Positions 19,345-22,666 of a DNA stretch of 22,666 nucleotides are shown here, one piece after another (the stretch's first letter is position 1; every line of letters starts with the position of its first letter). Below the pieces are notes generated by a model, which saw only the letters and a list, made by a program, of their open reading frames with translations, searched no databases and was not told the DNA's origin. The position numbers and the translations under genes are program-made. Location: positions 1 through 22,666 of the forward strand of contig ML770050.1 in NCBI GenBank assembly GCA_009733575.1, read 5' to 3'. This DNA comes from Gymnopus androsaceus JB14 (lineage: Eukaryota > Basidiomycota > Agaricomycetes > Agaricales > Omphalotaceae).

Positions 19345-19905
19345 TAGGGTTTTGAAGTACAATTTATTAAACTGCAAATAAATCATAAATTGTATTGTAT
19401 TGTACTGCAAAATGTATCACTGAAGCTTGTACTGATACACAGTTCAAATCAGTACAGGTTTACAGTTTATTCAAAATCTGAAAATTGCTTAAACTGCTTT
19501 GAATCGGTTTAAATCAGTACACATTTACAGCAGGTTATACTAGTGTAAACACTGCATTACACCTACTAAAAAAGCTTACAGTGTCATTTATTACTCCAAT
19601 CTTGATCAAGATGTACTTTCAATAGTTTATGAGAACTTCCTATAACATGGATGTTGTAAAACATTACATATCTGGTAGCAAACAGTATGTAAATGATCAG
19701 TTTATGTCAGTTTATACTGATATAAACCAATTTGAATCTGAACTGATTTAAACTCATAAATTGTATTGTATTGCACTGGTTGTATCAGTACAATCAGTAC
19801 AAGTACACAGTTTAACCAGTTTTCAATAAATCTTGTACCAGTACAATTCATGATTTATTGGATTTGGACCAAATAAATTGCATTGCATTGTACTTTGAAA
19901 CCCTA
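19345..19905. mobile_element. hAT-type MITE (561 bp) inside the antisense gene
   Basis: Terminal inverted repeats TAGGGTTTTGAAGTACAATT and, from the other end, TAGGGTTTCAAAGTACAATG. The exact 8-bp duplication GCTTTCGC lies at 19337-19344 and 19906-19913. TAGGG ends and 8-bp duplications are hAT hallmarks. The interior is AT-rich with repeated ATAAATTGTATTGTATTG (19384 and 19757) and CAGTTTA/ATCAGTAC words; no transposase. Confidence 0.9.
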
Positions 19906-20121
19906 GCTTTCGCCTTCCATTGCTCTTCCACCTTTCGCTCCGCTTCTTCCTTCTCCCGCCTCTCGGCTTCCTCCTGAGCTTTCTCCTTGGCTTCCTTCTG
20001 TCTCAGCGTTTTGAGGGTGGTAGCCATCTCAGCAATGAGCTTGGCAGTGGTTTTGGTGGAAGTAACAGTAGGCAACATAGTGGGGGAAAAAGTAGATTTC
20101 ACGAAGTCCAAAAAAGCCCCC

Positions 20122-20129
20122 TTATATAA
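20122..20129 (-). promoter_or_regulatory. TATA box for the antisense gene
   Basis: TTATATAAGGGGG on the minus strand, about 45-50 bp upstream of the ATG at 20078. This is suitable spacing for a TATA-driven start and short leader. Confidence 0.6.
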
Positions 20130-20332
20130 CCATCAGGAACAACGCACAGGCCTTGACGTTATGGAAACCATTGTCCGCCAAACAAGGACTTTGGTTTTCC
20201 TTTTCGTTTTCACAACTATTGATGGCTGATCAAATCATGGGACTTATCACACAATTCAAAGGTTTAATTTTAGGTCTTACCAAGCGGACGGACAATATTT
20301 GCTCAGCATTACGGATGACCACGGATCCTACC

Positions 20333-20368
20333 CTTAGGCCTTTGAGGGCTCAGGCCTAAGAGGGGGAT
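20333..20368 (+). promoter_or_regulatory. polypurine tract with upstream 9-bp hairpin
   Basis: AAGAGGGGGA just before the 3' LTR is the expected plus-strand primer site. Directly upstream, CTTAGGCCT (20333-20341) and AGGCCTAAG (20352-20360) form a perfect 9-bp stem with a 10-nt loop, the second arm overlapping the start of the purine tract. Confidence 0.7.
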
Positions 20369-20370
20369 AC

Positions 20371-20904
20371 TGTTATATCCATGCAAGCTGAGGCGCTTCG
20401 GCTTGCCGCCGAATGCTTCCACGCAACGGCTCGGTAACTATTGGCCAATTATATATTGGTCATACTCGGCCACCTTATTGTTCTTTTGTTTATATTATCT
20501 TTTTGTCTTTTAACTAAATACACTTTCCATATTTATATGCCAAATGAGCTGGCATCACATACTTATTGTCTTTTACCTACTCGGGTCCAACGGTTGATAC
20601 AGTATATAAGTAGTTATACTTGATTGTTGTACCTTAGTTTAAATATCATCTTGGATACACCATATCCTCTCGGAAGTAACTTCCGCTTGTCTTAGCATTG
20701 TCTCGGTCGACCATCAGCTTGCCGACGTCGACAAATCTTGTCTCGCTAAACTTCGCTCTTCCTCATCAGACATTATGGCGTGGCAAGGGTGTTGCTAATA
20801 GCTTCACCAACGTCCATCACCTTCCGGTCGCTAGCTGAAGCTTCGGTAACCTCGGTTCCGTCCGGGAACCCTCGGCTAGTCTTGGTTCTTGCACGATCCT
20901 AACA
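20371..20904 (+). repeat. 3' LTR of the gypsy element (534 bp)
   Basis: It begins TGTTATATCC, ends TCCTAACA and is followed by the target duplication GGATT. It is the better-preserved LTR, retaining two blocks lost from the 5' copy and many CpG sites. TATA box at 20603-20610. Confidence 0.96.
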
Positions 20905-21003
20905 GGATTCCATAGACTACTATACTTTGTAGTCCATGGATTCCATAGACAACAATATTTTGTAGTTCATGGATTCCACAGACCATGGATTCCATAGACC
21001 ATT
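20905..21003. repeat. right arm of the composite foldback structure, part 2
   Basis: Two further 49-bp units (GGATTCCATAGACTAC, TTTTGTAGTTCATGG) continue the array broken at 8830. The array ends abruptly at the minus-strand pseudogene (AACACCATGCC, from about 21010). Confidence 0.85.
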
Positions 21004-21801
21004 ATATTTGAACACCATGCCATGATGAAGATGCTTGTATAGAGCTGGATTTTCACAATGAAGGATCTTCACTGCATCATTCAAACTCCAGTCAGCCCGC
21101 TTCATTGCAGCATCAATGGCTGGAAATAGGAATAGGTGCCACCAATTTGTCTGTGTTGCCTGATTCTGCTTAGCTCCTCTGAGATGTCTCTTTCTTCTTC
21201 TCTTCTGCCTTCTTCTTTTCAGCAGCCAAACTTGCCTGCTTTCTCTCATACTCCTCCTTGTCTTTCTGGATCCTTTTCTGTCTCTCAGCTTGCTTCTCCT
21301 CCTTGGTTGACATGTCCTTCGTAAAAGTCAAGGTTGATTGTTTCAGCTTCAAAGTTTTATCAAGAGGTGTTTGTTTTGGTGCAGCAGAGATGGGGATTGG
21401 CTGGGTAGAGGACAGCGAAGGGTTTTGGTTGGTAGAAGATGAGGATTGGGGAATAATTTGGTGTGTCGATTCACTATCAGAATCATCAATAATGATAACT
21501 GACGATGCTTCTTCACTGCTGGGAGCTCATCATCATCATCAACCTGTTTCCGTTTAGGAATTCTCACCCCTGCCACCTTTGCCCCATCAATGAGCCTTTT
21601 CAACCAGGCTTCCTCGAATGCACTTTGATCACCATTGTTCATTTGTGTCAAGAACTGTGTCCTTGCCAATCACATATATATTCACTTTTCCACTTCTTTC
21701 ACATATTCCCTTACTTACTTGTGCATATATGCACATATACTTTACTTACCTATCTGTTTCCGGCTTTTTCCTGGTCTTTCCGAGTCATTCCCAAGTCATA
21801 T

Positions 21802-21885
21802 GACTTATTTCCGGTACCTAATCCCGAGTCATACTGACTTATTTCCGGTACCTGATCCCAAGTCATACTGACTTATTTCCGGATC
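21802..21885. repeat. 34-bp tandem repeat in the U3-like part of the solo LTR
   Basis: GACTTATTTCCGG starts at 21802, 21836 and 21870, upstream of the TATA box. Arrays in this position often hold activator sites; that role is inferred. Confidence 0.8.
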
Positions 21886-21924
21886 CGGAACACTATGACT
21901 TGCTTTGACTCAATGCAAGTACAG

Positions 21925-21932
21925 TATATAAA
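21925..21932 (+). promoter_or_regulatory. TATA box of the 636-bp solo LTR
   Basis: ACAGTATATAAAG, sharing CAGTATATAA with the three other LTR types in the window. Confidence 0.6.
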
Positions 21933-22038
21933 GACACTAGATACAGTTCCAATTCCCCAGTCTTGATATTTTGTTGTTAACTACCTTTGTATTTGGACCC
22001 ACTCTGGCTAGATGCACAATCCCTAGTCTGTTTAACTT

Positions 22039-22130
22039 GTGTACCTGAAGTAACATCCCAGATCACAACCTGTGTACCCGACGCACCATCCCGGATCACA
22101 AACTGTGTCTATCCAAAGTTCAATCCCGGC
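22039..22130. repeat. ~33-bp tandem repeat downstream of the TATA box in the solo LTR
   Basis: TGTGTACC(T/C)GA..CATCCC(A/G)GATCACAA units at about 22039 and 22071, with a degenerate third at about 22104. Confidence 0.75.
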
Positions 22131-22666
22131 GGACATATGGATTAATGCCCATTTTATGACCCATATTATGACTCATACCATTGTTTATCATTGTTAACTC
22201 AGTGATTATATCCCCAATATCCTATATTATTGCCCACATTGATACTCGCATTATCATCCCTGATAAGTGGTCACCCATATCGAGACAAAGGCAAACTGTT
22301 CCGTGAACAGTTCTTGACAATTTGCTTCACACTGGCCTTCAACATCCTGATCAGCTGCTCTAGTTGCTCTCCTCTCTCCTTCAACTCAATCACACCATCC
22401 CTACACTGACCAAAACAAATCTCCAGTGTGTGTGACACAGCACCAAAAACCGCGCTCTTCAACATCTTCCAGCGTAAGACAGAAGTGATACGTTGACAAA
22501 TGAGCAGGAGGATTTAATGGAAGGGATTCTGGCAAATTCTGGAGTAGATTATGCAAATGCTCAATGCGTTCAATGAGATTTTGAGATGGTCCAGTAGAGA
22601 TTTTTGCTGGCTTAGCAGGAGCTTTCATCATAGCAGAATGCAAATTTTAATTTGTGTTAATTTTTT

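Larger units (their letters stand above)
18468..20078 (-). pseudogene. antisense accessory gene of the gypsy element: coiled-coil protein with Zn2Cys6-like cluster, two introns
   Basis: I read this gene on the strand opposite to gag-pol, convergent with pol. Start ATG at 20078-20076, about 45 bp after a TATA box. Pieces: 20078-19914, then (after a hAT MITE with target duplication) 19336-19104, 19055-18966 (exactly 30 codons), and 18914-18612 or -18468. Introns 19103-19056 and 18965-18915 have GTAAGT/GTACAT..TAG ends, and both are phase 0 with all flanking frames open. The N-terminal half is Lys/Glu/Arg/Ala-rich and should be a long coiled coil. The last exon carries C-X2-C-X6-C-X9-C-X2-C-X6-C (18806-18714), the spacing of a fungal binuclear zinc cluster, though without the usual basic RxRKxK loop. 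Damage: the MITE, a 1-nt frame offset at about 19221-19255, and a TGA (18614-18612) after which the frame stays open to 18468. No named family recognised; function unknown (nucleic-acid binding is inference). Confidence 0.72.
8831..20904 (+). mobile_element. Ty3/Gypsy chromovirus LTR retrotransposon, decayed, with nested insertions
   Basis: Two LTRs (8831-9306 and 20371-20904), both TGTTATATCC..CCTAACA, are flanked by the exact 5-bp duplication GGATT (8826-8830 and 20905-20909). The repeat array on either side joins cleanly if the element is removed. The order gag, protease, RT, RNase H, integrase, chromodomain is diagnostic of Ty3/Gypsy chromoviruses. Total length is 12,074 bp, but about 3.7 kb of this is later insertions (10081-10685, 11173-12669, 14032-15089, 19345-19905). 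An extra antisense gene lies between pol and the 3' LTR. No primer-binding site matching a tRNA 3' end was recognised after the 5' LTR. Confidence 0.97.
21658..22293 (+). mobile_element. solo LTR (636 bp, TSD AACTG)
   Basis: It begins TGTCCTTGCC and ends ACAAAGGCA, with the exact 5-bp duplication AACTG at 21653-21657 and 22294-22298. It contains a TATA box (21925) and two small tandem arrays (21802-21885 and 22039-22130). No internal domain remains, so it is a recombination product of a full LTR element. Confidence 0.9.
21005..22643 (-). pseudogene. unidentified, possibly transposon-derived gene, frameshifted, truncated and split by a solo LTR
   Basis: Minus-strand reading from an ATG at about 22643: MHSAMMKAPAK, then a helical stretch (LIERIEHLHNLLQNL), a 1-nt frame change near 22460, then KSAVFGAVSHTLEICFGQ and a Lys/Glu-rich helix. 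The solo LTR 21658-22293 follows. Beyond it come SAFEEAWLKRLIDGAKV, an acidic run, and, after another frame change near 21520, SVIIIDDSDSES (like a SUMO-interacting motif), LKQSTLTF, and a charged coiled coil (21330-21185). After a third frame change near 21180 there is a block with DAAMKRADWS and ENPALYKHLHHG, which resembles a helix-turn-helix-like N-terminal module I associate with basidiomycete DDE transposon proteins (from memory, not verified). The 3' end is lost where the 49-bp repeats begin. Whether both sides of the LTR were one gene is inferred from strand, spacing and the precise insertion. Confidence 0.5.

Overview
The window looks like repeat-rich accessory DNA from a filamentous basidiomycete, probably an agaricomycete. 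Three things point there: a C-terminal WD40 array of the NACHT-WD40 (fungal NLR) type, a chromodomain-bearing Ty3/Gypsy retrotransposon whose Gag/Pol resembles a lineage common in mushroom-forming fungi, and short (48 and 51 nt) GT..AG introns with CTRAY-like branch sites. No intact single-copy gene is present. Nearly everything is mobile DNA, nested up to four levels deep.

Layout. 1-2177 (+): 3' part of a WD40-repeat gene, 16 near-identical 129-bp units, open at the left window edge and carrying four uncompensated indels. 2178-3417: unassigned sequence with small repeats. 3418-4942: 1.5-kb foldback element with an exact 8-bp target duplication. About 5067-21003: a second, composite foldback structure with inverted arms of ~49-bp tandem repeats around a ~177-bp tandem repeat core. 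It is split by two insertions: an LTR-like element of 1.8 kb (6416-8237, inside the 177-bp repeats) and a 12.07-kb gypsy element (8831-20904, TSD GGATT, inside the right arm). 21005-22643 (-): remains of an unidentified gene, possibly transposon-derived, split by a 636-bp solo LTR (21658-22293, TSD AACTG).

Inside the gypsy element the order is 5' LTR, gag, protease, reverse transcriptase/RNase H, integrase, chromodomain, then a convergent antisense gene with its own TATA box, two in-frame introns, a coiled coil and a Zn2Cys6-like cluster, then the polypurine tract and 3' LTR. The gypsy copy is dead. Its recognisable coding frames are cut by TGA codons, best explained as CGA to TGA changes, and by several indels. 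It has itself been hit by a 1.5-kb solo LTR (TSD ATGGG), two related terminal-inverted-repeat elements (A and B), and a hAT-type MITE (TSD GCTTTCGC). The solo LTR and element B each contain a further palindromic MITE.

Most novel-looking signals: (1) the antisense, intron-containing accessory gene in the chromovirus; (2) a 75-nt hairpin shared by elements A and B, with telomere-like TTAGGG in its stem and three double compensatory changes between copies; (3) the two foldback elements whose arms are built from short palindromic or tandem units; (4) the CpG-specific mutation footprint.
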